Assembly (NCBI RefSeq): GCF_016587415.1
Contig: NZ_BNJI01000001.1
Coordinates: forward strand, 2,705,501 to 2,769,500
Direction of reading: 5' to 3'
DNA from: Ktedonobacter sp. SOSP1-85
GTDB taxonomy: Bacteria; Chloroflexota; Ktedonobacteria; Ktedonobacterales; Ktedonobacteraceae
Length of the DNA: 64,000 nt
Numbering within the stretch: position 1 is the first letter of the stretch; the number at the start of each line of letters is the position of its first letter. The position numbers were made by a program, and so were the translations under genes. Shown here in pieces: positions 17,546 to 26,426 of the stretch. The notes under the pieces were generated by a model that ran no database searches, had not been told where the DNA came from, and saw only the letters and a program-made list of their open reading frames with translations.

Positions 17546-18127
17546 CTCTTCTTCAGCGCCGGGAACACGGTAAAACATCAAGAGGGTGCTGCCATAGCGT
17601 CGTTCGTCGACGAGGGTGAGACGCTGACAGGTGACTGCGGCAACTCCGGGACGCTCCTTGGGATGGATCTGCACAATCACCAGGCCATCATCAGGAACCA
17701 GGGGCGAATGGTCCAGCATCTCCAGTGCACGCGCCGCCATCTCCTGGTATTGAGGAGGCGCGACGTAGACAATGTCATAGGGTTTTGGCGCGGCTCCGGG
17801 TGCTGCACCAGCCTGGAGAAACTTAAAGGCGTCTCCCCGTACCGTCTCCGCCCGGTTGATCAGGCCCGTCAATTGCAGGTTCTCGCGCAGGATACGAAAT
17901 ACCTGGGGATTGAGTTCCAGAAAGGTCGCGTGGTCAGCCCCCCGGCTGAGGGCCTCAATACCAACATTGCCAACACCACCAAATAGATCCAGGAAGCGTG
18001 TCCCCTGGACCTCGCCAGACAGGATATCAAAGAGCGCTGTTTTGACGCGATCCAGGATGGGTCGAGTGTCAATCGTTTTAGGTGACTTGAGCCGTTTTCC
18101 TTTCGCCTCACCGGTTACCACGCGCAT
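17543..18127 (-). CDS. rsmD: 16S rRNA (guanine966-N2)-methyltransferase RsmD
   Basis: 194 residues. It methylates G966 of 16S rRNA using SAM. RVVTGEAKGKRLKSP and RPILDRVKTALFDIL at the N-terminus are family hallmarks. The SAM-binding motif is FLDLFGGVGNVGIEALSRGA. In motif IV the usual DPPY reads VAPPQYQ, with Ala instead of Asp, a variant to note. Its start overlaps the preceding gene's end by 20 bp, so both are one operon. The stop lies in the hairpin. Confidence 0.92.
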   Translation of the reverse strand: MRVVTGEAKGKRLKSPKTIDTRPILDRVKTALFDILSGEVQGTRFLDLFGGVGNVGIEALSRGADHATFLELNPQVFRILRENLQLTGLINRAETVRGDAFKFLQAGAAPGAAPKPYDIVYVAPPQYQEMAARALEMLDHSPLVPDDGLVIVQIHPKERPGVAAVTCQRLTLVDERRYGSTLLMFYRVPGAEEE

Positions 18128-19430
18128 ATTTTTCCTCCTCCAACAGGTGTAAGACGGCCTCGACCTCGGGTATAAAATTATCTTCCTTAGCCCACGAAAT
18201 CAAAGCTTCGTTTTGATCTACCTTCAATTTTTTCTGTATGGTTATTCCCCACACGCCCGCGAGCAAGGCCTGCAACTGCTCTTTGCTAATCTGCGAACCC
18301 ACCAGTATATTGAGGACCTTCAAGCGATCTGGACTCGCAGCCGTCGCGCCCTGCATTTCACGAAACGCGTGCAATTTATCAGAAGCCACGTCCAGGATTG
18401 CCTGAGAGAACATCGGCTCCTCGCCCTCCTCCAGGTCAACCAGGCCATCGAGATCTTCAGGCTCAACCTCCTCATCAAAGGCTCTCGCCTGGCGTGAGGC
18501 AGCCTGGCGCGTCCCATTCAGGGGAACCACATTCGTGGGCAAAGTAGTATGATTGTTACCATTTACCTGGGGAGCCGCGATAACTGGCCGCGTCGGCTGA
18601 TCAGCAACGGCTTCCCGCTTGGCAGCTTCAATTTGCCTCTGGGGAACAGGCTGTGCCTCCGCCTGCCTGGGCTGCGACCTCTGCTCATTCTGTGCCTCCG
18701 CTGAAGAAGCCTGATGTGGTCGTTCATTGCCCGTTGTAGAGGCAGTGGTCTGCGTCGATTGATTGGCCGATTGCTGCTTATCATCGCCGCCACTGTCGGA
18801 ATCCCGCAATTCACGCAACCGTGCAATTGCTGAGCGCCGATTAATATTGGAGAGGGAGCGCACATTCAACTGCTTCATAGCCTCATGTGGCTCAATCCCC
18901 CAGGTTTCTTTAATATAGTGGATAAAATCTGGCAGCGACATATCGCCACCGAGATCACCAGTCACCTTCGGGACCGAGGGAAGGCTGACACCGCTATGCT
19001 GGCGCGGCACTGGCACCTGTGCCTCTTCGACAGGAGCAGCACTCTCGCGCACCTTAGGTGTGGGCTGAGTCGGCTGCGTACTCGTCTGCGGAGCAGGCGC
19101 AGAGGCTGGTCTCTGTGGTGGAGTCGCAGGACGCCCACCAGCTGGCGCCCCCTGAGGAGCAGGCGTACTCACCCTGGGACTACCTGGAACATTCCCTGGA
19201 GCGCTACTCGGGATGGCACGAGATACACGTTTCTCAATGCGACTTATTAACTGATCCATACCTTGCTCGGCCTCGTTCAACAGCCGCTCGCGCTCCTGAT
19301 CGCTCGCCCCCAGCGGCATAGGGATACCCATCTCAAGCGTATGCCTGCGCCCTCCGCTCTCAAATTCAGTCGCATAGCGCAACCAGATATGCCTGTTGTC
19401 TCCTTCCAGTTTCGCCTTCTGGCCATCCAT
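18108..19430 (-). CDS. uncharacterised protein upstream of rsmD
   Basis: 440 residues from the ATG at 19430 (AGAGGAG upstream; an open extension of 11 codons has none). Three parts: an N-terminal folded segment with WLRYATEFESGGRRHTLEMG and helix EAEQGMDQLISRIEKRV (residues 1-75); a Pro/Gln/Ala-rich linker; a short helical block, LPDFIHYIKETWGIEPHEAMKQL; a second linker; and a C-terminal helical domain (LKVLNILVGSQISKEQLQALLAGVWGI). The two helical blocks both place a WGI motif after a helix and may be related. I do not recognise the family. Coupling to rsmD hints at, but does not show, a ribosome-linked role. Confidence 0.6.
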   Translation of the reverse strand: MDGQKAKLEGDNRHIWLRYATEFESGGRRHTLEMGIPMPLGASDQERERLLNEAEQGMDQLISRIEKRVSRAIPSSAPGNVPGSPRVSTPAPQGAPAGGRPATPPQRPASAPAPQTSTQPTQPTPKVRESAAPVEEAQVPVPRQHSGVSLPSVPKVTGDLGGDMSLPDFIHYIKETWGIEPHEAMKQLNVRSLSNINRRSAIARLRELRDSDSGGDDKQQSANQSTQTTASTTGNERPHQASSAEAQNEQRSQPRQAEAQPVPQRQIEAAKREAVADQPTRPVIAAPQVNGNNHTTLPTNVVPLNGTRQAASRQARAFDEEVEPEDLDGLVDLEEGEEPMFSQAILDVASDKLHAFREMQGATAASPDRLKVLNILVGSQISKEQLQALLAGVWGITIQKKLKVDQNEALISWAKEDNFIPEVEAVLHLLEEEKYARGNR

Positions 19431-19843
19431 AAGACACTTTCTCCTCTTTGCTGTTCTGCCCACTCTTATGCCGACAATGTGTTCACGCCTACCCTTCCAA
19501 TTCTACACAATCCGCGGCGAAACACAAAATAGTCATCGTCCTATGCCCCGAGGACACAAAAATTGGAACTAGTGTACGTGTCTTATTATAGCAAAAACTG
19601 ATCTCATGTACACTCTTTCCTCATCCCTCTTTCAAGGCCTTTATAAAAGTCACCCCTTCCCTTGCTTTGATTAGTAAACTGCATGTGGATGTTTTTGGCG
19701 AGATGTCTCGCGCCTGCGGCACGCACCATCCACATATAGGGTCCATTTAGCTCTCGCTTGCCTGGTAAATGCAGAATATGATACAACGATAACAGGCTTG
19801 CCAGCGGGCGCCTTTAAACCCAAATAGAAACGGATGCACATAT
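19431..19843. other. divergent intergenic region with a long-range inverted repeat
   Basis: 413 bp without a supportable gene. atgtggatg (from 19683) and catccacat (ending near 19735) are complementary across about 35 nt that include the short palindrome ctcgcgcctgcggc. It probably holds promoters for the methyltransferase and for the uncharacterised gene upstream of rsmD. Confidence 0.4.
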
Positions 19844-20653
19844 ATGACGCTAGATGAACAGCAAGCACGGGAAAAAGCCCAGCATCTCTATGATACCTAT
19901 ACCAGCCGGGGCGATGTGCTGAATTATTTCTCAACGCTCTATCAGCAAGCCCAGGGGGACGCCTCAGCCATTCCCTGGGCGGACCAGCAAGTAAATACGC
20001 ACTTCAAGGACTGGGCCGAACGCCAGCAACTCCAGGGAAACAACAGGCGAGCGCTCGTCGTTGGTTGTGGCCTGGGCGATGACGCCGAGTACCTAGCGAG
20101 CCTGGGCTTTCAGGTCACCGCCTTCGATATCGCGCCAGAGGCTATTGAATGGAGCAAACGGCGCTTCCCCGAGACCCAGGTCCACTACGAGGCAGCAAAC
20201 CTCTTCGCCCTACCGCAAGCATGGCAGCAAACCTTCGACTTCATTCTAGAGATATATACTATCCAGACCCTTCCTTACGAATTGAGGTCCCGCGCCATGG
20301 AATGCATCAGCCTCTGCCTGGCTCCCGGTGGCGACCTGCTCGTGATCTGCCGTGGCACAGAGAGCGAGGAACGCGACGGTAAAATCCCCTCTCCCCTGAG
20401 CCGACAAAGCCTCTCAGTCTTCCAGTCCTGCGGCCTGCAAGAGGTCGCCTTCGACGACTTTTACGACCAGGAAGAGCCCCCAGGCGTCGCTTCCGCATCC
20501 ACTATCACCTATCCAACCATTCCTGAAAACCCATTTCCGACCTCGGCAAGGTCCAATCCACTGAGTCTCGCAAATCATCAATGGGTTCTAGTGTTGGTGG
20601 CGGGCTGGCAGAGCCAGCCCGCCACCAACACTAGAACCTGGCGAGCCACGTAG
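19844..20653 (+). CDS. class I SAM-dependent methyltransferase
   Basis: 269 residues. Motif I is ALVVGCGLGDDAEYLASLGF (about residues 68-87), followed by VTAFDIAPEAIEWSKRRFP and the motif-IV region QQTFDFILEIYTIQTLP. It is similar in shape to thiopurine/tellurite-type small-molecule methyltransferases (TehB/TPMT group). The substrate is unknown. The last 20 or so codons (VLVLVAGWQSQPATNTRTWRAT) are encoded by a 26-bp perfect hairpin and the bases after it, so the C-terminus appears to be read from a palindrome and may not be part of the fold. Confidence 0.8.
   Translation: MTLDEQQAREKAQHLYDTYTSRGDVLNYFSTLYQQAQGDASAIPWADQQVNTHFKDWAERQQLQGNNRRALVVGCGLGDDAEYLASLGFQVTAFDIAPEAIEWSKRRFPETQVHYEAANLFALPQAWQQTFDFILEIYTIQTLPYELRSRAMECISLCLAPGGDLLVICRGTESEERDGKIPSPLSRQSLSVFQSCGLQEVAFDDFYDQEEPPGVASASTITYPTIPENPFPTSARSNPLSLANHQWVLVLVAGWQSQPATNTRTWRAT
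20584..20638. terminator. 26-bp perfect hairpin inside the end of the methyltransferase frame
   Basis: Arms 20584-20609 and 20613-20638, loop aga. It lies wholly within the reading frame, whose stop is at 20651-20653. It has the same architecture as the other gene-end hairpins. Confidence 0.75.
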
Positions 20654-20772
20654 TGGCGAGAAGTCTACGCTTTCACCATAGATAAAAAGCTATATGCTCA
20701 CCTAAAACCTCTATAGAGATAAAACGTATAAGAGAATAGAATGTGCTCTCTATCTTTTCAAGGAGAACGTGC

Positions 20773-21288
20773 ATGCAAATGCAGGAGCCAGAACAACACT
20801 CCTATCAAGAAGGCTACGAAGCCTCTTTATGGGCTGAAGAGGGGCGAAACCAATACCAATATGACGGACCAAAGGATATGTCGCCACCAGAGGCTCAGGG
20901 TGAACAGATGCAAGCAGCCTACCAGCAACAAAAGATCTATCCCATCAATCGCAAAAAGCTGGTCAGAGCTATCATTGGCATCATTCTCACGAGTATAGGC
21001 ATGAGCCTCTTTATCAATGGTATCGTTTTCTCTTTGATTGGGATTGAATACAATGCTCACAATATAACGTTGTTGACTTGGAGCATCCTGGGCCTGGTAG
21101 GCTCTATCCTGTTCCTGGTCGTCGACCTGGTCTTTTTTGTCATATCCATTGTGACCGTCTCGAAATTCAAAAAACAGCGACGCAACTACGGTCGCCCCAT
21201 TCATGTCAACATTAGCATAGGAGAGAAACAAAATTCGTTCCGCTTCAACGTCAACTCGCCAGGTGAGCAACTATTTGAGCGAGACTAA
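20773..21288 (+). CDS. small protein with two membrane helices
   Basis: 171 residues from the ATG at 20773 (AAGGAG 8 nt upstream). The first 55 residues are Gln/Glu/Tyr-rich and polar. Two hydrophobic segments follow (AIIGIILTSIGMSLFINGIVFSLIG and LTWSILGLVGSILFLVVDLVFFVISIV), then a basic stretch, KFKKQRRNYGRP, and a short polar tail. I do not recognise a family. Its function is unknown. Confidence 0.65.
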   Translation: MQMQEPEQHSYQEGYEASLWAEEGRNQYQYDGPKDMSPPEAQGEQMQAAYQQQKIYPINRKKLVRAIIGIILTSIGMSLFINGIVFSLIGIEYNAHNITLLTWSILGLVGSILFLVVDLVFFVISIVTVSKFKKQRRNYGRPIHVNISIGEKQNSFRFNVNSPGEQLFERD

Positions 21289-21332
21289 AACGCCCCAGAA
21301 GAGAACAGGATACTGCTCTCTTCTGGGGCGTT
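21289..21332. terminator. 16-bp hairpin between convergent genes
   Basis: Arms 21289-21304 and 21317-21332 (aacgccccagaagaga / tctcttctggggcgtt). It starts on the base after the stop codon at 21286-21288 and serves both neighbours. Confidence 0.85.
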
Positions 21333-21339
21333 CTTCATG

Positions 21340-21918
21340 CTAGGACTGGGCTTCAGGCGGTTTATTCTCACTGGTGTTCAGAGGGCCGGAGACTCCATGT
21401 GGACGGATGGGCGGCGTCGTATTGATCACACCTGTTTTTGTCGCGGCATCATAGGACCCATTAGCACGCATAATCGCTAACGCATCGTCATAGCTGGCCT
21501 CACCGGCCGTCTTGACCGTGACAACAGTGTGGCCTGCTGCGATTTCTTGCTGGTAGAAGCGTGCGTCCTTCTCGGGAATACCAATACGTACAAACGAGCC
21601 AATTAGGCCACCGGCCGCTGCGCCCAGCGCGGCACCACCCAGGGTTGCCACCAGGACACCACCCGCGATGGCTGGACCAATCCCTGGAATCAACAATGTC
21701 GCCACGGCCCCCAGTACGCCACCTAACACACCACCCTCCACCATACCGGTAGCTGTATTGACAGCGGTCGCCTCTGAAAGCCCCTCCAGGCGAGCATGCG
21801 CCAGATAGCCAATCTCATCATCGGTAAAGCCCGCGTGCCGCAGCGCTTCAATAGCGTTCCTCGCCTGCTCTTTATCCGCGAAAACACCGACAGCGATTGT
21901 CTTCTGCACCATTGTCAT
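21340..21918 (-). CDS. general-stress-protein-like (YflT/DUF1269-type) with glycine-rich membrane segment
   Basis: 192 residues. The start is ATG 21918, with AAAGGAGGT 6 nt upstream. N-terminal domain: TIAVGVFADKEQARNAIEALRHAGFTDDEIGYL, the ferredoxin-like fold seen in heat-induced stress proteins. A Gly/Ala-rich hydrophobic part follows (GGVLGGVLGAVATLLIPGIGPAIAGGVLVATLGGAALGAAAGGLIG), as in YflT/YvyD-neighbour and glycine-zipper proteins. Then comes a second small domain with VVTVKTAGEASYDDALAIMRANGSYDA. It is a likely envelope or stress protein; the exact role is unknown. Confidence 0.75.
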   Translation of the reverse strand: MTMVQKTIAVGVFADKEQARNAIEALRHAGFTDDEIGYLAHARLEGLSEATAVNTATGMVEGGVLGGVLGAVATLLIPGIGPAIAGGVLVATLGGAALGAAAGGLIGSFVRIGIPEKDARFYQQEIAAGHTVVTVKTAGEASYDDALAIMRANGSYDAATKTGVINTTPPIRPHGVSGPLNTSENKPPEAQS

Positions 21919-22155
21919 AGCCAGACCTCCTTTCATAACAAGAGAGGTGGTTGGTCAGCGAAATTGAATGCATTCTTGCCAGTTAACTCGAATTAACTCA
22001 GAGCACGTTCTCAGCCTTATTTACTTCCACAAAAAAGACCTGTGTGTCACTTGCATGATACACGGGAGAAGGGAAAAACGAGTTTCAGCGACTCATCCCA
22101 TCATATATAGACATGTGCGTTGAGTTGCGTCGTTCCCCATAGCTCCCCGAACCAC

Positions 22156-22821
22156 TCACCTGGCCTGGCTCGACTGTAGGCTCTGCTCCTGTTCATCAAC
22201 GGGAACGAGGTTCAGGCGGGTCGCGTAGAGCGCGGCCTGGGTTCGGCTCTGCACCCCGAGCTTTGAGAGAATATGACGTACATGCGTCTTAACCGTATCC
22301 TCGACGATATGCAGATGACGCGCGATATCCTTATTCGAGCGTCCCTGGGCAAGTAAGCGCAGTACATCAGCCTCACGCTCCGTCAGGTTCTCGGGCAGGT
22401 TGGGTTCACGTACCTCGTGCAGGAGAAAGATAGAGGCTTGAGGGGCAAAGTGCACGTTACCCTGCACCACCTCTTTAATGGCGTGGCAAAGCTCCTCAGC
22501 CAGAGCATCCTTCAACAAGTATCCTACAGCGCCCGCCTTGACGGCATGGATGACCGTTGAGCGCTCGACATGATTGCTCAAAATAATCACGCGGGACTCA
22601 GGACAGCAGTCGCGCAGCGAGGCCGTGGCGGAGATACCATCCAGTACAGGCATCATCACATCCATAAGCACCACCGCGGGACGCAGGCTTTGCACGAGTT
22701 GCACACCAGAGGCGCCATCGGAAGCCTCTCCCACAACCGTAATCTCGGGATCCTCTGTTAGAAACTGGCGCAATCCCTCGCGCACCATACCATGGTCATC
22801 CACAATTACCACGCTAATCAT
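22156..22821 (-). CDS. NarL/FixJ-family response regulator
   Basis: 221 residues from the ATG at 22821 (AGGAG lies 9 nt upstream; the ATG three codons earlier is too close to it). Receiver: VVIVDDHGMVREGL, phospho-Asp in VVLMDVMMPVLDG, Thr/Ser in VIILSNH, Lys in YLLKDAL. The C-terminal LuxR HTH is LTEREADVLRLLAQGRSNKDIARHLHIVEDTVKTHV. It is expected to dimerise and bind DNA after phosphorylation. No cognate histidine kinase is adjacent; a Ser/Thr kinase lies upstream in the same direction. Confidence 0.93.
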   Translation of the reverse strand: MISVVIVDDHGMVREGLRQFLTEDPEITVVGEASDGASGVQLVQSLRPAVVLMDVMMPVLDGISATASLRDCCPESRVIILSNHVERSTVIHAVKAGAVGYLLKDALAEELCHAIKEVVQGNVHFAPQASIFLLHEVREPNLPENLTEREADVLRLLAQGRSNKDIARHLHIVEDTVKTHVRHILSKLGVQSRTQAALYATRLNLVPVDEQEQSLQSSQAR

Positions 22822-22922
22822 AGGGGTCATCTCCTACCTTAGTGCAAAACCACTTGACATAAAGGCGCCGTCACTACTCCTCTTTTATTCTACCAAGCGC
22901 TCGTAAATCCGCTTCATTGGAG

Positions 22923-22975
22923 TATATGCTAGTGTGGGGGAACGCTCGCGGACCGTTCCTCCACACTAGCATATA
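22923..22975 (-). terminator. 22-bp hairpin after the Ser/Thr kinase gene
   Basis: Arms 22923-22944 and 22954-22975 (one G-T pair), loop ctcgcggac. It lies 19 nt beyond the kinase stop (minus strand) and about 100 nt before the response regulator start. Confidence 0.8.
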
Positions 22976-22994
22976 TTTGTGCGTAGTTCACAGG

Positions 22995-23909
22995 TTAAGA
23001 GGTGTGCTTTGCATTAAGAAGGGAGCGCGCCCACTTGAGCGGTCCCCTGGACAGAGTGGGACGCGAGTGGACGGCTTGCTGGAGGGCCTTCATAAAGGCT
23101 GCGATATCGGGGAAGCGCCGGGCGGGTTCTTTGGCCAGTGCGCGCATCACCACGCGCTCGATAGCTATAGGAACCTCTGGCATCAACACGCGAATAGGTT
23201 CTGGTAGTATATAGAGATGCTGATGGCAGACCTGGGTGGTGCTACCGGAAAAAGGGAAATGGCCACAGAGCCAGGTGTAGAGCATAATTCCTAGCGCGTA
23301 TTGATCGCTGGCGGGTTCAGGACGACCATGAATCTGCTCTGGCGCGGCGTAGAGCGCCGTTCCATTCGAAACATCAGCAGCCTCCTGATAGTGTTTAAGC
23401 ACGGAGGTCGCGATACCAAAATCGCAGAGCCAGACCTCCTCTTGTGGCCCAAGCAACACATTCTGCGGCTTGACATCGCAGTGCAGCACACCATTATCAT
23501 GCATATATTGCAGCGCCGCGCCAAGTTGCAGCACATAGGGAAGCACCACGTCCAGGGCAACCTGGCTCTGTTGGGGGAAACGGTCCTGCAAAGTCCCATG
23601 TGGTGCATACTCCATGACCAGGAAAGGAATCCGCTCCTCAACGCCAAAATCGAGCACACGTACGATATGCGGATGACGCAAACGCGCCTGTACGGTAGCC
23701 TCTGCCAGGAAGCGCTGAGTATCTCTCCCCGTGGCAAACCAGGTATTGAGCACCTTTACCGCTCCCGGCGTGTGCAAATATTGATGTTCTCCCAGGTAAA
23801 TCGTCGCGTATCCACCACGCCTGAGCGGACGCAATAGATGATAGCTCCCCAACTGCTCAAGCGTACCCGGTTCAGGAAAATACTGGTTTTGTGTTGACAT
23901 TGCTGGCAT
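22995..23909 (-). CDS. cytosolic Hanks-type Ser/Thr protein kinase
   Basis: 304 residues, nearly all kinase domain. Gly-loop LRRGGYATIYLGEHQYL, Lys in GAVKVL, catalytic loop LHCDVKPQNVLL (the usual HRD is HCD), DFG in LCDFGIA, activation segment with GTALYAAPEQIHGR. No membrane helix or sensory domain follows; it ends a few residues after the kinase fold. ATP-dependent phosphorylation of unknown targets is expected. The start is ambiguous between ATG 23909 and ATG 23900; neither has a strong site. Confidence 0.9.
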   Translation of the reverse strand: MPAMSTQNQYFPEPGTLEQLGSYHLLRPLRRGGYATIYLGEHQYLHTPGAVKVLNTWFATGRDTQRFLAEATVQARLRHPHIVRVLDFGVEERIPFLVMEYAPHGTLQDRFPQQSQVALDVVLPYVLQLGAALQYMHDNGVLHCDVKPQNVLLGPQEEVWLCDFGIATSVLKHYQEAADVSNGTALYAAPEQIHGRPEPASDQYALGIMLYTWLCGHFPFSGSTTQVCHQHLYILPEPIRVLMPEVPIAIERVVMRALAKEPARRFPDIAAFMKALQQAVHSRPTLSRGPLKWARSLLNAKHTS

Positions 23910-24072
23910 CCAGACACTATCGCTACACTCATAGAACCCTCACCCCCTCAACATGAAAACCTGCCTCATTTCAAGTGTATAGATGTCCTCAACTCGGTGT
24001 CATCAACCAAAAGAGTTAAATTCCAGGACATCGACGAGAGATAGAAACATCTACCGTTATAAATAAGTAGAA

Positions 24073-24143
24073 AATGTGTTAGAGTAGCCGCGTACGCCAG
24101 TAGTGCTGCGCACTACTGGCGTACGCGGCTACTCTAACACATT
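24073..24143. repeat. 34-bp perfect palindrome in a divergent promoter region
   Basis: Arms 24073-24106 and 24110-24143, loop tgc. It lies between the divergent kinase and ABC exporter genes, so it is not downstream of either. Architecture is the same as the gene-end hairpins. The rest of 23910-24294 holds no gene. Confidence 0.8.
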
Positions 24144-24153
24144 ACAAACCCAA

Positions 24154-24173
24154 GCGAGCGCCGCAGGCGCGAG
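24154..24173. repeat. short dispersed palindrome gcgagcgccgcaggcgcgag
   Basis: The same 18-20 bases occur at 63880-63897 and, reversed, at 48962-48981, always intergenic. A partial copy is near 19707. It may form a small hairpin (gcgc.cgcaggcgc). Confidence 0.6.
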
Positions 24174-24294
24174 GCATGATGACACAAAGAGATACTAGGA
24201 CTAGTGGGGTAAGAAGAAGGTCAGAAACAGCACAACACTAGACTAGAACGCAATCATACTGTAGGCTGAGAATAAAAAGATAGGAACCTTACTC

Positions 24295-25341
24295 ATGCAG
24301 CAAGAACCGATCTTACGCACAGAGCATTTAACGAAGCGCTTCGGGAAGCGTACCGCCGTGGATAACCTGGCGTTAGAAGTGTTCCGAGGCGACGTCTTTG
24401 GTTTGCTAGGTCCCAACGGTTCAGGAAAAACCACCACGATCCGCATGATACTCGGTTTGATCCAACCAAACCAGGGCTCTATCATGCTCATGGGCAAGCA
24501 GTCAGAGGATAAGCGTGGCTACCTTGATGCCCTCCGCCGCACGGGCGCGATTGTCGAGCAACCCACATTCTATCCCTTCCTCTCCGGGCGCGAAAACCTG
24601 CGCGGCATGGCGACCTTTGCGGGTCTGGCCAATGATCAGGCAACGCACGCTCGCATAGAGGAGGTTCTAGAGCAGGTGGGCCTGGCAGAGCGCGCTAACG
24701 ATAGCTATAAGAAATACTCCCTGGGCATGAAACAGCGCCTGGGCATTGCCGCGGCCCTCCTCAGCCAGCCCGAACTGATTATTCTCGATGAACCAACCAA
24801 TGGCCTGGACCCGGCGGGCGTCGTCGAGATTCGCCGCTTTATCGGGCAACTGGCGCAGCAGGGCATCACGGTCATCGTCTCCAGCCATATCTTGCACGAA
24901 ATTCAACAAGTATGCTCGCGTGTGGCCATTATTAAGTTCGGCAAGCTCCTGGTCCAGGGCAACGTCAATGAACTCCTGGCGGAACGCGAAGGCATCAGCC
25001 TGAGCTTTAAATACCCCGAGCAGGCCAGCAAAGCGGAACAGGCCCTCAAGGAAGTTCAGGCCCAGATTCCCTGGATGAAGAGCGTTACCCATACCCAGGC
25101 CGAACCGGGCTCCTGGGCAAGCGTAGGCAGTCCGCTTCTTCAGGTTGAGGCCCCCATCGACTACGCCATGGAGGTCAACGCGCTCCTGGGCGAGCGTGGT
25201 ATCTATGCCGCCGAGATTCGCCGCCAGGAAGCCAGCCTGGAGAAATTCTTCCTGGAACTGACCGGGGAGGACGCGGACTTTAATGAAACTTCGGAGCCAG
25301 CCCAGCCCCAACTTTCTACTGGCCAAGGGAGGAGCATCTAA
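24295..25341 (+). CDS. ABC exporter ATP-binding subunit
   Basis: 348 residues. Walker A LLGPNGSGKTTTIRM, Q-loop in IVEQPTFYPFLSG, signature YSLGMKQRLGIA, Walker B LIILDEPTNGLDP, His switch VIVSSHILHE. The first 220 residues are a CcmA/BcrA-type nucleotide-binding domain; the C-terminal 120 residues are the usual extension of this subfamily. It energises the membrane subunit encoded 2 nt downstream. Drug, lipid or peptide export is possible. Confidence 0.93.
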   Translation: MQQEPILRTEHLTKRFGKRTAVDNLALEVFRGDVFGLLGPNGSGKTTTIRMILGLIQPNQGSIMLMGKQSEDKRGYLDALRRTGAIVEQPTFYPFLSGRENLRGMATFAGLANDQATHARIEEVLEQVGLAERANDSYKKYSLGMKQRLGIAAALLSQPELIILDEPTNGLDPAGVVEIRRFIGQLAQQGITVIVSSHILHEIQQVCSRVAIIKFGKLLVQGNVNELLAEREGISLSFKYPEQASKAEQALKEVQAQIPWMKSVTHTQAEPGSWASVGSPLLQVEAPIDYAMEVNALLGERGIYAAEIRRQEASLEKFFLELTGEDADFNETSEPAQPQLSTGQGRSI

Positions 25342-25343
25342 TT

Positions 25344-26240
25344 ATGAAAGCAGAATCACTGGTTACAAGCATACAGGTAGCCCCTAGAGGTGGCTGGCTC
25401 GCCCAGGTAGCGCGCATGATCGGCTGGAACCTCTACCAGATGCGGCGCCGCGCCATGAGCAAATGGCTGAGTATTATCTTTGCTCTGCCCCTGATCGTCA
25501 TGGTTGGCATCTTCCTGGCAACCGGCAAACACGATTTACTGGCTTACCCAACCCTATTTCGCCTCTTCGGCTCAGTGCTTAGCTCACTGGGACCGCTCCT
25601 GCTGCCAATTCTAGCCGCGACGCTTATCGGTAGCGAATATACCTATGGCATCCAGCGCCAACTACTGGGGCGTGGCATGAGCCGCCTCCAGGTCTACACT
25701 GGGCAACTGGCAGCCCTGGCCGTCGTGACCCTGCTGGGAACGGCGATTACCCTCCTACTGGGTATCATCCTCTCGCTGCTCTTTGGCAACATCTTTGGCG
25801 TGCAAATGGCGCTCCCCACTGGCGGAGCCTGGCTTGGCCTGCTTACCTACTGGCTGGGGCACTCCCTCAACATCTACTTCTTTGTGACTATCGCTGTTTT
25901 CGTCTCGACATTGGGGCGCAACCCCATCGCAGGCACAGCCGTCGCCCTGGGCTATCAGATCTTTGAGACCCTGGTGCGCAGCATTCTCGTCGTCCTGGTC
26001 AGCCTCTTCGACCAGAATACCGCCAAGAATCTCCTTCACTTCCAGGAGTGGCTCCCCGGCGTGGTCGCCCAGACTATGCTGAGTGGTCCGTCTGGACAGC
26101 TCTTCCAGGAGCCGACCAATTCTACCAATAATCCCGACGTTATGAGTCCTACCACGGCGCTCATCATCCTGATAGTCTACCTACTCATCCTCATCGTCGG
26201 TGGCTACCTCCTCTACAGCCGCCGCGACATGACTGAATAG
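25344..26240 (+). CDS. ABC exporter permease (ABC-2 type)
   Basis: 298 residues and about six hydrophobic segments (for example WLSIIFALPLIVMVGIFLATG, LGPLLLPILAATLIGSEYTYG, VVTLLGTAITLLLGIILSLLFG and IILIVYLLILIVGGYLLY). IGSEYTYGIQRQLLGRGMSR is typical of ABC-2 permeases. It starts 2 nt after the ATPase stop, so the two are one translational unit. Transport substrate unknown. Confidence 0.88.
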   Translation: MKAESLVTSIQVAPRGGWLAQVARMIGWNLYQMRRRAMSKWLSIIFALPLIVMVGIFLATGKHDLLAYPTLFRLFGSVLSSLGPLLLPILAATLIGSEYTYGIQRQLLGRGMSRLQVYTGQLAALAVVTLLGTAITLLLGIILSLLFGNIFGVQMALPTGGAWLGLLTYWLGHSLNIYFFVTIAVFVSTLGRNPIAGTAVALGYQIFETLVRSILVVLVSLFDQNTAKNLLHFQEWLPGVVAQTMLSGPSGQLFQEPTNSTNNPDVMSPTTALIILIVYLLILIVGGYLLYSRRDMTE

Positions 26241-26296
26241 GTCAGGCTCGTTATGTTGGGTAGGGGGGATAGTTTATAAGAAAAATCTCAAGCAAT

Positions 26297-26346
26297 AAAA
26301 TTGTGGACTGGATCGCTTTTGTTAAAGCGATCCAGTCCACAATTTT
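26297..26346. terminator. 23-bp perfect hairpin after the ABC operon
   Basis: Arms 26297-26319 and 26324-26346, loop tgtt, with A/T runs at both edges as in a bidirectional intrinsic terminator. Confidence 0.85.
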
Positions 26347-26426
26347 AGCATTTTGTATACGCTCAGTGTAGAAGCAAAATAAAGTCATTCTCAAAACGGG
26401 TACCTTTCACGCTCGAATACATGAGA

